DNA from: Streptomyces sp. TRM68416
GTDB lineage: Bacteria; Actinomycetota; Actinomycetes; Streptomycetales; Streptomycetaceae
NCBI RefSeq assembly: GCF_014596915.1
Contig: NZ_JACVWU010000015.1
Span: forward strand, 124,001-188,000
Reading direction: 5' to 3'
DNA length: 64,000 nucleotides
A program made the translations under genes and the position numbers. Positions 1 to 8,005 of the stretch are shown piece by piece; the first letter of the stretch is position 1, and each line of letters begins with the position of its first letter. Below the pieces are notes generated by a model. The model made no database searches, was not told the DNA's origin, and saw only the letters and a list, made by a program, of their open reading frames with translations.

Positions 1-1
1 C

Positions 2-73
2 GCCGACCTGCCGGTGGCGGCGCTGGCGGAGCTGGTGCTGCCGTCGCTGCGGACGGTGCTGGCGTCGGGGTGA
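2..73 (+). CDS. C-terminal fragment of an unidentified protein (possibly a TetR-type regulator)
   Basis: An open frame enters from the left edge and ends at the TGA at 71-73. The 23 visible residues are hydrophobic and leucine-rich and end in SLRTVLASG. Such a helical tail is common at the C-terminus of TetR-family regulators, but this is too short to assign. It is followed by 168 bases without a gene that hold the operator at 185-200. Confidence 0.4.
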   Translation, partial: ADLPVAALAELVLPSLRTVLASG

Positions 74-184
74 GGGTGCAACCGCTCGTCCGCGGGGGAC
101 GTCCAGGGGTACAGGCGGGCGCGACAGGGGAATGCGGCGTTCCGACAGGTCATGGATTCCCGGTGTCCCGCCTGCTAAGATATT

Positions 185-200
185 TTCACTATACAGTGAA
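185..200. promoter_or_regulatory. Palindromic operator upstream of the TetR gene
   Basis: TTCACTATACAGTGAA is a perfect inverted repeat (TTCACT, 4-nt centre, AGTGAA) in an AT-rich patch 41 bases before the TetR start. Its size and place fit an autoregulatory site for the dimeric TetR protein encoded just downstream. Binding is inferred; only the symmetry and position are seen. Confidence 0.55.
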
Positions 201-241
201 TTACCTGTTCCGAGACTCCCCACGCGAAGTGCAGTGATGTC

Positions 242-967
242 ATGAAATCCAGGCGCACAGACGGTTCCGCTTCCACACCCGACGTACCGAACAACGCGAG
301 TGGGTCCGGTACTTCGAGTGCGCGGCGAAGCCGGCCGAAACGCGCACGCAGCGGACGCCGCCCTGGGGAGAGCGGCACCCGGGAGCAGATCCTCGAAGCG
401 GCCCTCCACCTCTTCGCCGACCGCGGCTACGCCCGCACCACGATCCGCGCCATCGCCGAGGACGCGAAGGTGGATCCGGCGCTGGTCCACCACTTCTTCA
501 CCAACAAGGAAGGGGTGTTCGACGCGGCGGTCAACTCCTCCTTCAGCGTCTCCACGGCCTTCGACGGCATGCCGATCGCGGACGACGCCGCCTCGGAAAC
601 CGCCTGGGCCGTCCGCACGTACTACGCGTTCTGGGAGAACGAGCGGACGCGGTATGCCATGACGGCCATCTACCGCGCGGGCCTTGCCGACAGCGACACC
701 TCGCAAGTGCTCAAGTCGCGCATCGAGGCGAGTTCCCGTGCCTGGCTGAGCGCAACCGGCTACAAGGAACGCGAGGACTTCGACATCCGTTCCATGCTGG
801 GCTCGGGGCACATGATCGGACTGGCCATCCTGCGCTACGTGCTCAAGGTCAAGCCGCTGGCGGACATGGAGTACGAGGAGTTCCTCTCCTGGGTGCTGCC
901 CGTCCTGGAGCTGCGCATGTCACCGGAGCTGGGCCCCCACAAGCCGGAGCGACCTGCGCAGGACTGA
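242..967 (+). CDS. TetR-family transcriptional regulator
   Basis: A 241-residue protein with a basic, low-complexity N-terminal tail (about 45 residues), then a TetR DNA-binding domain: a GTREQILEAALHLFADRGY helix, followed by the recognition helix region TTIRAIAEDAKVDPALVHHFF. The rest is an alpha-helical ligand-binding domain of unknown specificity. The ATG has only a weak ribosome-binding site, so a start nearer the HTH cannot be excluded. The perfect palindrome at 185-200 suggests autoregulation. The gene is convergent with the type III polyketide synthase, so control of that gene is possible but not shown by position. Confidence 0.9.
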   Translation: MKSRRTDGSASTPDVPNNASGSGTSSARRSRPKRARSGRRPGESGTREQILEAALHLFADRGYARTTIRAIAEDAKVDPALVHHFFTNKEGVFDAAVNSSFSVSTAFDGMPIADDAASETAWAVRTYYAFWENERTRYAMTAIYRAGLADSDTSQVLKSRIEASSRAWLSATGYKEREDFDIRSMLGSGHMIGLAILRYVLKVKPLADMEYEEFLSWVLPVLELRMSPELGPHKPERPAQD

Positions 968-1062
968 TCAGCTGAGCGGCCACGCCCGTCGAGGAGATGT
1001 GGAAGGCCCGTCCCGAGGCCCTCCCGGTCATCCCGACAGCAGCGGCGCCGCCCGGAGCCCCG

Positions 1063-2181
1063 TCAGACGCCGTCGCGCCAGACGGCCCTCACCGCCATCA
1101 GGGAAACTCCCGGTCCCGCCGAGAGCACGAGCCCCTGCGCTCCCTCGGCGGGGGGCTTGGCGAAGGTGCGCTCCATGACTTCCAGCACGGAGACCGAGCC
1201 GACGTTGCCCACGTCACGCAACGAGTCGCGGGCCAGACCGAACATCTCGGGTGCACAGCCCAGGCCGTCGGCAAGGGCATCCAGGATCTTGGGGCCTCCC
1301 GTGTGCGACACGATGAACTCCGGTGCGCTGCTCGTCCCGGGCGGCGCGCTGGAGTCCAGCCAGTCCTTCAGCCGCGGCAGGACGTTGCCGACCGCCTTCA
1401 GCAGGAGTCGCGAGCTGTAGCCCTGCAGCCCGTCGTCGGCCGTACGGGTTCCGACCACGTCGTGGCTGTCCGCCTGGAGCATTTCCCAGGAGCTGATGAG
1501 TTCCATGTGCGGGCCGTCCACCCGGTCGCGCACCACGCAGGCACCGGCCGCGTCGCCGAAGAGCCCCCTGAAGATCATGGCATCCAGGCCGGTGCCGGCG
1601 GGGTGGTGGTAGTGACTGAACACGTCGGCGCACACAACGAGAACCGTGGCCTGCGGACGGGCGGCCACCAGCTCCATGGCCGTGGAGATCCCGAACACCC
1701 CTCCGTTGCAGCCCATCTGCGTCACCGGTATGCGCCGTACCGACGCCGGCAGTCCCAGGCGCTGTACCAGCCGGACGTCGATGCCGGGCATGGTGTGCCC
1801 GGTCGCGCTGGTCACCACGATGGCATCGACCTCTTCGGGCTTGACCCCCGCTTCCCTGAGCGCCCCCTGCGCGGCCCGTTCCGCCAGCTCCAGTGAGTCG
1901 TGCAGGTGCTCGCGGCTCTGCTCGGAGAGCGAGCGGTTCCACCGCAGTTGCTCCGCCAGGGGGCGGACGTACCAGCGTGTCCGCACGCTGGTGGCGCGAA
2001 CGATGTTCGAGATCCGCTCGAGGTTCGGGTGGTCCGGGTACAGCTCCGCGATGCGATCGATGATGTCGTCGACGGTGACCTGGTGTCGAGGTAAGGCGAT
2101 CACAGGAGCAGCGATGACGGGCACGACGTCTCCAAGGCTGTCGGATGAGAGAAGGACGCGGGGAAGGGGAGCACTGGTCAC
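1063..2181 (-). CDS. Type III polyketide synthase (chalcone synthase-like)
   Basis: A 372-residue iterative ketosynthase of the chalcone/stilbene synthase family, which acts directly on CoA thioesters. The catalytic triad is visible: Cys158 in QMGCNGG, His293 in VSHTGG and Asn326 in VGNVGS. The C-terminal SAGPGVS matches the conserved GFGPG loop. I start it at the GTG at 2181, because the 51 residues upstream are Arg-rich and not family-like. The weak ribosome-binding site there is explained by coupling to the small ORF at 2178-2255, whose ATGTGA end overlaps this GTG. Leu30 is a TTA codon (2092-2094), so translation may depend on bldA tRNA. Product unknown; known Streptomyces relatives make tetrahydroxynaphthalene, pyrones or alkylresorcinols. 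Confidence 0.88.
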   Translation of the reverse strand: MTSAPLPRVLLSSDSLGDVVPVIAAPVIALPRHQVTVDDIIDRIAELYPDHPNLERISNIVRATSVRTRWYVRPLAEQLRWNRSLSEQSREHLHDSLELAERAAQGALREAGVKPEEVDAIVVTSATGHTMPGIDVRLVQRLGLPASVRRIPVTQMGCNGGVFGISTAMELVAARPQATVLVVCADVFSHYHHPAGTGLDAMIFRGLFGDAAGACVVRDRVDGPHMELISSWEMLQADSHDVVGTRTADDGLQGYSSRLLLKAVGNVLPRLKDWLDSSAPPGTSSAPEFIVSHTGGPKILDALADGLGCAPEMFGLARDSLRDVGNVGSVSVLEVMERTFAKPPAEGAQGLVLSAGPGVSLMAVRAVWRDGV

Positions 2182-2255
2182 ATGCGGTCCGGTGTGCGCA
2201 CTCGGGCCGCGCCGCGACCGTCGCTGTACGGGCTCTCGCCATGGAAAACGCGCAT
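2178..2255 (-). CDS. Putative 25-residue leader peptide coupled to the type III PKS
   Basis: An ATG at 2255 lies 8 nt after a strong Shine-Dalgarno sequence (GGGGGAG) and opens a 25-residue frame starting MRVFHGESPYSDG and ending in ATGTGA. The GTG start of the type III PKS sits inside that ATGTGA. The PKS start has no good ribosome-binding site of its own, so this short frame could deliver ribosomes to it. No homologue is recalled. The peptide itself may have no function. Confidence 0.4.
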   Translation of the reverse strand: MRVFHGESPYSDGRGAARVRTPDRM

Positions 2256-2443
2256 GCCGAACACTCCCCCGGGTGTCTGACGGTGCTTTCTGGCACGGGC
2301 GCCTGAGCGGCACCCCAATGAAGAACACACGCACGAACAGCGACGCGCTCGGGACTCATGGCAATGCGCAGCATTGCCATCGAGGCATCCCCGTTCCGGT
2401 CTCTTCCCGGGATCCGCCTCTGAACAAGACGGTACGAGGCGGC

Positions 2444-2457
2444 AGTTGACTACAACT
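2444..2457. promoter_or_regulatory. Inverted repeat in the WhiB-like gene upstream region
   Basis: AGTTGACTACAACT is a perfect inverted repeat (AGTTG, 4-nt centre, CAACT) in an AT-rich patch about 100 bases before the WhiB-like start. It contains TTGACT, which could be a -35 box, but I see no -10 box at normal spacing. It is a candidate operator only. Confidence 0.25.
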
Positions 2458-2547
2458 AGAGCGAAATTCAACGCGTATGGAATTTACTCCGGGAGGACAG
2501 CCCAGAGCTACGGCCACCGGGTGCACACCGAGAAAGGGCCGACCGCC

Positions 2548-3888
2548 ATGCATGCACCACCGCGCTACGCGGACTCCGACCCCTGGACCGAACGCGCTGC
2601 CTGCCACGACACCGATCCAGAGACCTTCTTCCCGCTCCCCGGAACCTCCGGCGGAGTCGACAAGGAGGCCGTCGCCAAGCGGCTGTGCGGGACCTGTCCG
2701 GTGGCCCGCGAGTGCCTGCGCGAGGCGCTGCTGAACGACGAGGGCGCCGGGATCTGGGGCGGCTTCAACGCGCGCGAACGGCGTGAACTGCTGCGCATCG
2801 CCGACACCTTGGAGTCGACCAGCGCCCAGTTGGCCGCGTACCTCGCGGGCGGCGGCCACCGGATCACCGCGACGCCACGGGAGCGGCCGGCCTACGTGTG
2901 GTACCTGCGCCGCCACGGCTGGACCCCGCGGCGGATCGCGGGCGCCCTCGGCGTCAGCTTCGGGCAGGTCCAACAGGCCTGGCAGCTAGCCGAGTTGGCC
3001 TCCTCGTGCACACACGGCCCGGTGAGCGGCATGCCGAATCCGAGGGCGCCGCGGAAGCGCGTACGGCGGACGGCGGCCACGGAGTCGGCGGCGCGCGAGG
3101 GGGTGGTCGGCGCGGAACGCCCCGCCATACCCGGCGGCGCGGCCCCCGCCCGTCCTCTGTCCGACCACCGCCACCCGACCCCGGCCGCGGCCCCGGGCGA
3201 CGGCGCTCGGCTCCGGCCCTCCGCGCACCACCCGGCGGGCCCGGTCGCCACGAACCGCAACGGGGCCGAGCGGGGTGTCCCCGCCCGCGGAGAGCAGCGC
3301 CGCATCGGTCCGGCCGCCGGCGAACCGAGCGGCCCGCGCCCGCGCAGCGCCGACCGGGACGTCCTCGGTGCCGCCGACACCCGACGCGCTCGCCTGCCGG
3401 TGGGCTACAAACGGGACCGCGGACCGGGCGCCCCCGCCCCGGTACGCCCGCCCGCCACCGCCGAACGGGGCCGGGAACCGTTCCCCGCCCACCCCGGCCA
3501 GCTGTCGGACTCCGGTGGCCGCCGCCCCGGCTCCACCCCACCGGAACCGCGCCGCAGGCAGGCCGACCCCACGCGCGGCCGCGAACCGGCCGGCACCGCC
3601 CACGCCCGAGGAGCCGCCGCGTCACGCCGGGAGGGCACCCCCGCCACCCGCAACGCCCCTCAGCCCACACCCACACCCACGCCTCCGCCCCCCGACCGCC
3701 CCCGCGTCTCGATCACCACCGGTGTCCCGCAGGAGCGGGTTCGTATGTCGGTGGGATCCGGCGACGCACGGAGCGTCGTGCGGGCCGGGCGCGGACGGGT
3801 GGCGGTCGGCAGTGGGTCCGGGCGGGTGTCGGTCGTGGTGCGGCGGGCCGGGGTGGCCGTCTTCGTGAAGCGTGGAGGGAGCGCATGA
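2548..3888 (+). CDS. WhiB-like [4Fe-4S] transcription factor with an extra HTH and a long tail
   Basis: A 446-residue protein. Residues 1-90 are a WhiB (Wbl) domain with four cluster-binding cysteines, Cys19, Cys47, Cys50 and Cys56 (C-X27-C-X2-C-X5-C), followed by the GIWGG turn. Residues about 112-150 (YLRRHGWTPRRIAGALGVSF) look like an extra helix-turn-helix. The remaining roughly 290 residues are Pro/Arg/Ala-rich and low in complexity, whereas ordinary Wbl proteins have about 80-130 residues. The ATG at 2548 follows GAGAAAGGG; the open frame extends further upstream but is not family-like. The stop overlaps the next start (ATGA), so the tail is apparently translated and coupled to the hydrolase gene. 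Confidence 0.85.
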   Translation: MHAPPRYADSDPWTERAACHDTDPETFFPLPGTSGGVDKEAVAKRLCGTCPVARECLREALLNDEGAGIWGGFNARERRELLRIADTLESTSAQLAAYLAGGGHRITATPRERPAYVWYLRRHGWTPRRIAGALGVSFGQVQQAWQLAELASSCTHGPVSGMPNPRAPRKRVRRTAATESAAREGVVGAERPAIPGGAAPARPLSDHRHPTPAAAPGDGARLRPSAHHPAGPVATNRNGAERGVPARGEQRRIGPAAGEPSGPRPRSADRDVLGAADTRRARLPVGYKRDRGPGAPAPVRPPATAERGREPFPAHPGQLSDSGGRRPGSTPPEPRRRQADPTRGREPAGTAHARGAAASRREGTPATRNAPQPTPTPTPPPPDRPRVSITTGVPQERVRMSVGSGDARSVVRAGRGRVAVGSGSGRVSVVVRRAGVAVFVKRGGSA

Positions 3889-4880
3889 GCGCGGTGGCGC
3901 AGGGGCGGCGGCTCGCCGGGACCGTGGTGACCGAGGACGGCGCCGAGATCGTCGTATACACGCACGGATCGCCGGATGCGGAGGCCACCGTCGTGCTGTC
4001 GCACGGGTGGACCATGTCCGCGCTGGGCTGGCGGCCGCACATCGACGCCCTGACGCGGCCCCGGCCCGGGTTCCCGGCGCTGCGCGCGGTCAGTTACGAC
4101 CAGCGCGGGCACGGGCGGTCGACCCGCGGGCGGGCGGTGCTCGACATGGAGGTGCTGGGGCGGGACCTCGAAGTGGTCCTGCGGCAGGCGACCGTGCCCG
4201 AGGACGGGCCCGTGCTGCTGGTCGGTCACTCCATGGGCGGCATGGCCGTGCAGCAACTCGCGGCCCTACGCCCGGAGTTGTTCGGGACGTGGGTGTCCGG
4301 CGTCGGACTGTTCTCCACGTGTCTGGACGAGGTGGGTCCGGTCCCGGCCGAGCCTCCCGACCGGCCCGCACACCGCCGCACCCACGCCGAACGCTGGGTC
4401 GCCGACGGGCTGTTGCGCTCGCCGAGTTGGGCCAAGGCCGTGCACCGGCTGCTCACCGGCCCCCTGTCCCACCCCTCGGCCGCCCCGCTGTGGCGCGCGC
4501 TGTTCGGGCCGGGCCCGCGGACCGAGACGGTGCGGGCCGACGCCCGGTCGCTGCGCGACATCCCGCCGTTGACCGTGGCCGAGTTCTACGCCGCCCTCAC
4601 CCTGCACGACTGCGCGGGCCGCCTGGGCGCGCTGGGCCGGGTGCCCACCCGCATCCTGGTCGGCGCGCAGGACTGCTACACACCGCCCGCCCAGGCCGCG
4701 CGGCTGGCCGACGACATACCGGGAGCGACCTTGCACACCGTGCCCCACCAGGGCCACGACCTGCCCTACGAGCGGCCCGTCCTGGTCGTGGAGACCGTTC
4801 AGGCGCTCCTGCGCGACCTGCGCGAGAGAACCCGGAGCCCGGAGCCGGACCTCGCCCTGCCGATGGCGGCGGCACAGTGA
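3885..4880 (+). CDS. Alpha/beta-fold hydrolase
   Basis: A 331-residue alpha/beta hydrolase. It has the oxyanion motif LSHGWTMS, the YDQRGHGRS segment, the nucleophile elbow GHSMGG (Ser) and a C-terminal His in HQGHDLPYE. The substrate cannot be told; esterase, lipase or epoxide hydrolase-like roles are possible. Its ATG overlaps the stop of the WhiB-like gene and its TGA overlaps the GTG of proB, so the three genes form a tightly coupled operon. That mix of a redox regulator, a hydrolase and a proline-pathway kinase is unusual. Confidence 0.88.
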   Translation: MSAVAQGRRLAGTVVTEDGAEIVVYTHGSPDAEATVVLSHGWTMSALGWRPHIDALTRPRPGFPALRAVSYDQRGHGRSTRGRAVLDMEVLGRDLEVVLRQATVPEDGPVLLVGHSMGGMAVQQLAALRPELFGTWVSGVGLFSTCLDEVGPVPAEPPDRPAHRRTHAERWVADGLLRSPSWAKAVHRLLTGPLSHPSAAPLWRALFGPGPRTETVRADARSLRDIPPLTVAEFYAALTLHDCAGRLGALGRVPTRILVGAQDCYTPPAQAARLADDIPGATLHTVPHQGHDLPYERPVLVVETVQALLRDLRERTRSPEPDLALPMAAAQ

Positions 4881-6076
4881 CGCGGCCCGGGGACGGTCTG
4901 CGCGCCGATGTGCTGGCCGCGCGCCGGATCGTGGTGAAGGTGGGTTCGTCGTCGCTGACGACGGCGGTCGGCGGCCTGGACTCGGACCGCGTGGACGCGC
5001 TGGTGGACGTCCTCGCGCGCACCCGGTCCGCCGGTACCGAGATCGTGCTGGTCTCCTCGGGCGCGATCGCCGCCGGCCTCGCACCGCTGGGGCTCGCCGA
5101 ACGGCCGAGCGACCTCGCGGGGCAGCAGGCCGCCGCCTGTGTCGGCCAGGGCCTGCTGGTGGCCCGGTACACCGCCTCGTTCGCCCGCTACGGGCTGCGG
5201 GTGGGCCAAGTACTGCTGACCGCCGACGACATCGGCCGCCGCGCCCAGTACCGCAACGCCTACCGCGCGCTCGCCAAGGTGCTGTCGATGGGGGCGGTGC
5301 CGGTGGTCAACGAGAACGACACCGTGGCCACGGCCGAGATCCGGTTCGGCGACAACGACCGGCTCGCCGCCCTCGTCGCCCACCTGGTCCGCGCCGACCT
5401 GCTGGTGCTGCTGTCCGACATCGACGGCCTGTACGACGGTGATCCCCGGCGTCCCGGCACACGGCGGTTGACGGACGTGCGCGGTCCGCAGGACCTGGCG
5501 GGCGTGGAGATCGGCGGCGCGGGCAGTTCGGGCGTCGGCACCGGCGGCATGGTGACCAAGGTGGAGGCGGCCCGGATCGCCACCGCGGCCGGCGTCCCGG
5601 TGATCCTCACGGCCGCCCGGCACGCCGCCGACGCACTGGCCGGGCGGGAGACGGGCACGCTGTTCCACCGCACCGGGGACCGCAGCGCCGACCATCTGCT
5701 GTGGCTGGAGCACGCCAGCAGCCCGCGCGGCACCGTGCAGTTGACCGGCGACGCGGTGCGCGCGCTCGTCCAGGAGCGCGGTGCGCTGCCGGCGACGGGG
5801 GTGAGCCGGGTGGCGGGCCAGTTCGTGGCGGGCGACCCGGTGGAACTGCTCGACGAGGACGGCCACGTGGTCGGCCGCGGCCTCGCCTCGCTCGCCTTCC
5901 AGGAACTGTCCCTGCTGCGCGGCCGCTCGGGCCGCGAAGTGGTCCACCAGGACGACCTGGTCCTGCTCCCGGCCGCCGCCCGCACCGGCCTGCCGTCCCC
6001 ACTGCGCCGAGGCGTCAGCGTACGCATCCTCCCCGCACGCGAGTTCGCGGCCCAGGACGCCCACGGTCCCCAGTGA
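4877..6076 (+). CDS. proB: Glutamate 5-kinase
   Basis: ProB phosphorylates L-glutamate to gamma-glutamyl phosphate, the first step of proline synthesis, in the cytoplasm. The 399-residue protein has an amino-acid kinase domain (RIVVKVGSSSLTT at the N-terminus, LVSSGAIAAGL, VVNENDTVATAEIRFGDND, LLSDIDGLYDGDP, GTGGMVTKVEAA), then a PUA domain from about residue 285. It starts at a GTG that overlaps the hydrolase stop (GTGA). Its partner proA lies nearby but on the opposite strand, facing it. This copy is not next to obg, where I recall proB often lying in actinobacteria, so it could be a paralogue. Confidence 0.95.
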   Translation: MTRPGDGLRADVLAARRIVVKVGSSSLTTAVGGLDSDRVDALVDVLARTRSAGTEIVLVSSGAIAAGLAPLGLAERPSDLAGQQAAACVGQGLLVARYTASFARYGLRVGQVLLTADDIGRRAQYRNAYRALAKVLSMGAVPVVNENDTVATAEIRFGDNDRLAALVAHLVRADLLVLLSDIDGLYDGDPRRPGTRRLTDVRGPQDLAGVEIGGAGSSGVGTGGMVTKVEAARIATAAGVPVILTAARHAADALAGRETGTLFHRTGDRSADHLLWLEHASSPRGTVQLTGDAVRALVQERGALPATGVSRVAGQFVAGDPVELLDEDGHVVGRGLASLAFQELSLLRGRSGREVVHQDDLVLLPAAARTGLPSPLRRGVSVRILPAREFAAQDAHGPQ

Positions 6077-6149
6077 CAGCACGGCGCGGCGCCCGCCGGA
6101 GTACCGGGCGGGCGCCGGGCGGCCGTACGCCCCGGGCGGGGCGGAGCGG

Positions 6150-6311
6150 TCAGTCGATGCTGCGGACGATGTGGAACTCGGCCGGGTCGTCGTCCACCCC
6201 GGCGAGGCCCAGCCGCGGGGCCTGGGCGACGGGCCGGCGGCTGCGCCGTTCGGTGTCCCGGTACAGGAGCCAGACCCCCGGCTTCCTCTTCCTGATGATG
6301 CGTATCTGCAT
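6150..6311 (-). CDS. Small hypothetical protein downstream of proA
   Basis: A 53-residue frame with an ATG at 6311, preceded by a strong ribosome-binding site (GGGAGGT). It begins 16 bases after the proA stop on the same strand, so it is probably the last gene of the proA operon. The N-terminus is basic (MQIRIIRKRKPGVWLLYRD) and the C-terminus acidic (DDDPAEFHIVRSID). There is no signal peptide, membrane segment or cysteine. I do not recognise the family. It ends opposite the convergent proB gene. Confidence 0.6.
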   Translation of the reverse strand: MQIRIIRKRKPGVWLLYRDTERRSRRPVAQAPRLGLAGVDDDPAEFHIVRSID

Positions 6312-6326
6312 GAACGGACCTCCCGT

Positions 6327-7643
6327 CTACGACAGCGGGGCGGCAGCTCCGCCTCGCGTGTGACCGTCGCCCACGAGGACGTACTTGGTGGTGGTCAGCG
6401 CGGTCAGCCCCATGGGGCCGCGCGCGTGCAACTTCTGGGTGGATACACCGAGTTCGGTCCCGAGACCGATCTGCCCGCCGTCGGCGAAGCGCGTGGAGGC
6501 GTTGACGGCGACGACCGCGGTGTCCAGTGCGGCGACGAAGTGACGGGCGGCGGACTGCGAGTCGGTGACGATCGCCTCCGTGTGGCCGCTGCCGTGGCGG
6601 CGGATGTGTCCGACGGCCTCGTCCAGCGAGCGCACGACGCGGGCGGAGATCTCCAGGGAGAGGTACTCGCGGCCCCAGTCCGCCTCGGTGGCCGGGACGA
6701 CCGTGTCGTGGAAGGCCCGTACCCGCGGGTCGCCGTGCACGATCACACCGCGCCGGGCCAGCGCGGACAGGGCGCGGGGCAGGAAGGCGGGGGCGACGGC
6801 CTCGTGGACGAGGAGCGACTCCGCCGCGTTGCAGACGGACGGGCGCTGGGTCTTGGCGTTCAGCAGGATCGCCAGCGCCTTGTCCAGGTCGGCGTGTTGG
6901 TCGACGTAGACATGGCAGTTGCCGACGCCGGTCTCGATCACCGGGACGGCGGACTCGCGCACGGTGGCCTGGATCAGGTCGCGGCCGCCGCGCGGGACGA
7001 GGACGTCCACCAGGCCGCGCAGCGCCATGAGTGCGCGTACGGAGGCGTGGGTGGTGCCGGGCACCAGCTGGACCGCGTCGACCGGGACGCCGGTGTCCGC
7101 GAGCGACTGGCGCACGGCCGCGACGAGGGCGGCGTTGGTGTGCCGGGCGGTCGAGGAGCCGCGCAGCAGGGCGGCGTTGGCGCTCTTGAGGCAGAGGGCG
7201 GCGGCGTCGACGGTGACGTTCGGGCGGCCCTCGTAGATCACGCCGACCACGCCGAGGGGGACCCTGATCCGGCGCACCTCGAGGCCGTTGGGCATCACGG
7301 AGCCGTCCGCGCTCTCGCCGACCGGGTCCCGTTCGGCGGCGAGGAAGCGCACCGTGCGGGCGAGGGAGGCGAGTTGGTCGCGGGTGAGGGTGAGCCGGTC
7401 CAGGACCGCCGACGAGAGTCCGGCCTCGCGGGCGGCGGCCAGGTCCCGTTCGTTGGCGGCCAGGATGTCCGCCGGGTCCACGGTCAGCCGACGGGCGACG
7501 GCGAGCAGCGCGGTGTTGCGTTCCGCGCCGGTGGTGGCGGCGAGCCGGCGGGCCGCGACACCGGCGGCCAGGGCGGCGGCACGGACGTCACCCTCCGGGT
7601 GCGGTACGGGAGTTGCAGCGGCCAGGGAGGTGCCGGCAGTCAC
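6327..7643 (-). CDS. proA: Gamma-glutamyl phosphate reductase
   Basis: ProA reduces gamma-glutamyl phosphate to glutamate semialdehyde with NADPH, the second proline step. The 438-residue protein has the aldehyde dehydrogenase-like fold. Visible motifs are PLGVVGVIYEGRPNVTVDAAALCLKSANA in two halves, RGGRDLI, and the catalytic Cys in TQRPSVCNAAE. The GTG start at 7643 overlaps the stop of a 51-residue gene (GTGA). Genes 7640-7795, proA and 6150-6311 thus form one operon, convergent with proB. An unrelated reading frame runs on upstream, but it is a shadow of the permease region. Confidence 0.95.
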   Translation of the reverse strand: MTAGTSLAAATPVPHPEGDVRAAALAAGVAARRLAATTGAERNTALLAVARRLTVDPADILAANERDLAAAREAGLSSAVLDRLTLTRDQLASLARTVRFLAAERDPVGESADGSVMPNGLEVRRIRVPLGVVGVIYEGRPNVTVDAAALCLKSANAALLRGSSTARHTNAALVAAVRQSLADTGVPVDAVQLVPGTTHASVRALMALRGLVDVLVPRGGRDLIQATVRESAVPVIETGVGNCHVYVDQHADLDKALAILLNAKTQRPSVCNAAESLLVHEAVAPAFLPRALSALARRGVIVHGDPRVRAFHDTVVPATEADWGREYLSLEISARVVRSLDEAVGHIRRHGSGHTEAIVTDSQSAARHFVAALDTAVVAVNASTRFADGGQIGLGTELGVSTQKLHARGPMGLTALTTTKYVLVGDGHTRGGAAAPLS

Positions 7644-7795
7644 CGGTCGCCCTCGCCCCGCGGCACGGCCGGGGTGTCGCTGCGGAGTTCGTCCTCGCCG
7701 GGAACGATGCCGGACAGCTCGGCCAGCATCACCCAGGCCAACGCCTCGGCCTCCTCGGGGCGAACGGTGAGACCGGGACCCGCGGTGCTGCTCAT
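7640..7795 (-). CDS. Small acidic protein coupled to proA
   Basis: A 51-residue frame with an ATG at 7795 preceded by AGGGGGT, ending in a TGA that overlaps the proA GTG. The sequence contains VRPEEAEALAWVMLAELSGI, an amphipathic helix, then an acidic tail. It has no Cys, signal peptide or membrane segment. Tight coupling suggests equimolar synthesis with ProA. I do not recognise the family and assign no function. Confidence 0.65.
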   Translation of the reverse strand: MSSTAGPGLTVRPEEAEALAWVMLAELSGIVPGEDELRSDTPAVPRGEGDR

Positions 7796-8005
7796 AGGTA
7801 CCCCCTGGAATGTCCGGGCGCGATGCGGCTGCCGCCGTGGCGCGGGGCGGCGTCCCCACGTGCGGTGGGTGAGCCCGCCCACTCAGGAGGCTGGCACGTG
7901 GTCCGAGCTGCGACAACCCTTCCCGGCCCGGGCCCGACCGGCGCTCCGCCGGGGCTTGAGGCGCGGTGAATCCGCCGGGCGGCGGAGCCTCACGCGCCCC
8001 GGCGG

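Noticed and set aside
976..1062. Terminator between the TetR and PKS genes
   Set aside because: Only imperfect GGCC-rich symmetry near 1010-1030 and no T tract; not strong enough to call.
997..1896. Long plus-strand open frame opposite the type III PKS
   Set aside because: It is antisense to a clear PKS and has GC-rich shadow composition; no family features.
2182..2334. Upstream extension of the type III PKS
   Set aside because: The 51 extra residues are Arg-rich and unlike the family; the leader frame with a strong ribosome-binding site explains this interval better.
2374..2547. Upstream extension of the WhiB-like protein
   Set aside because: The extra 58 residues run through the promoter region with its inverted repeat, and the family domain begins after ATG 2548, which has a ribosome-binding site.
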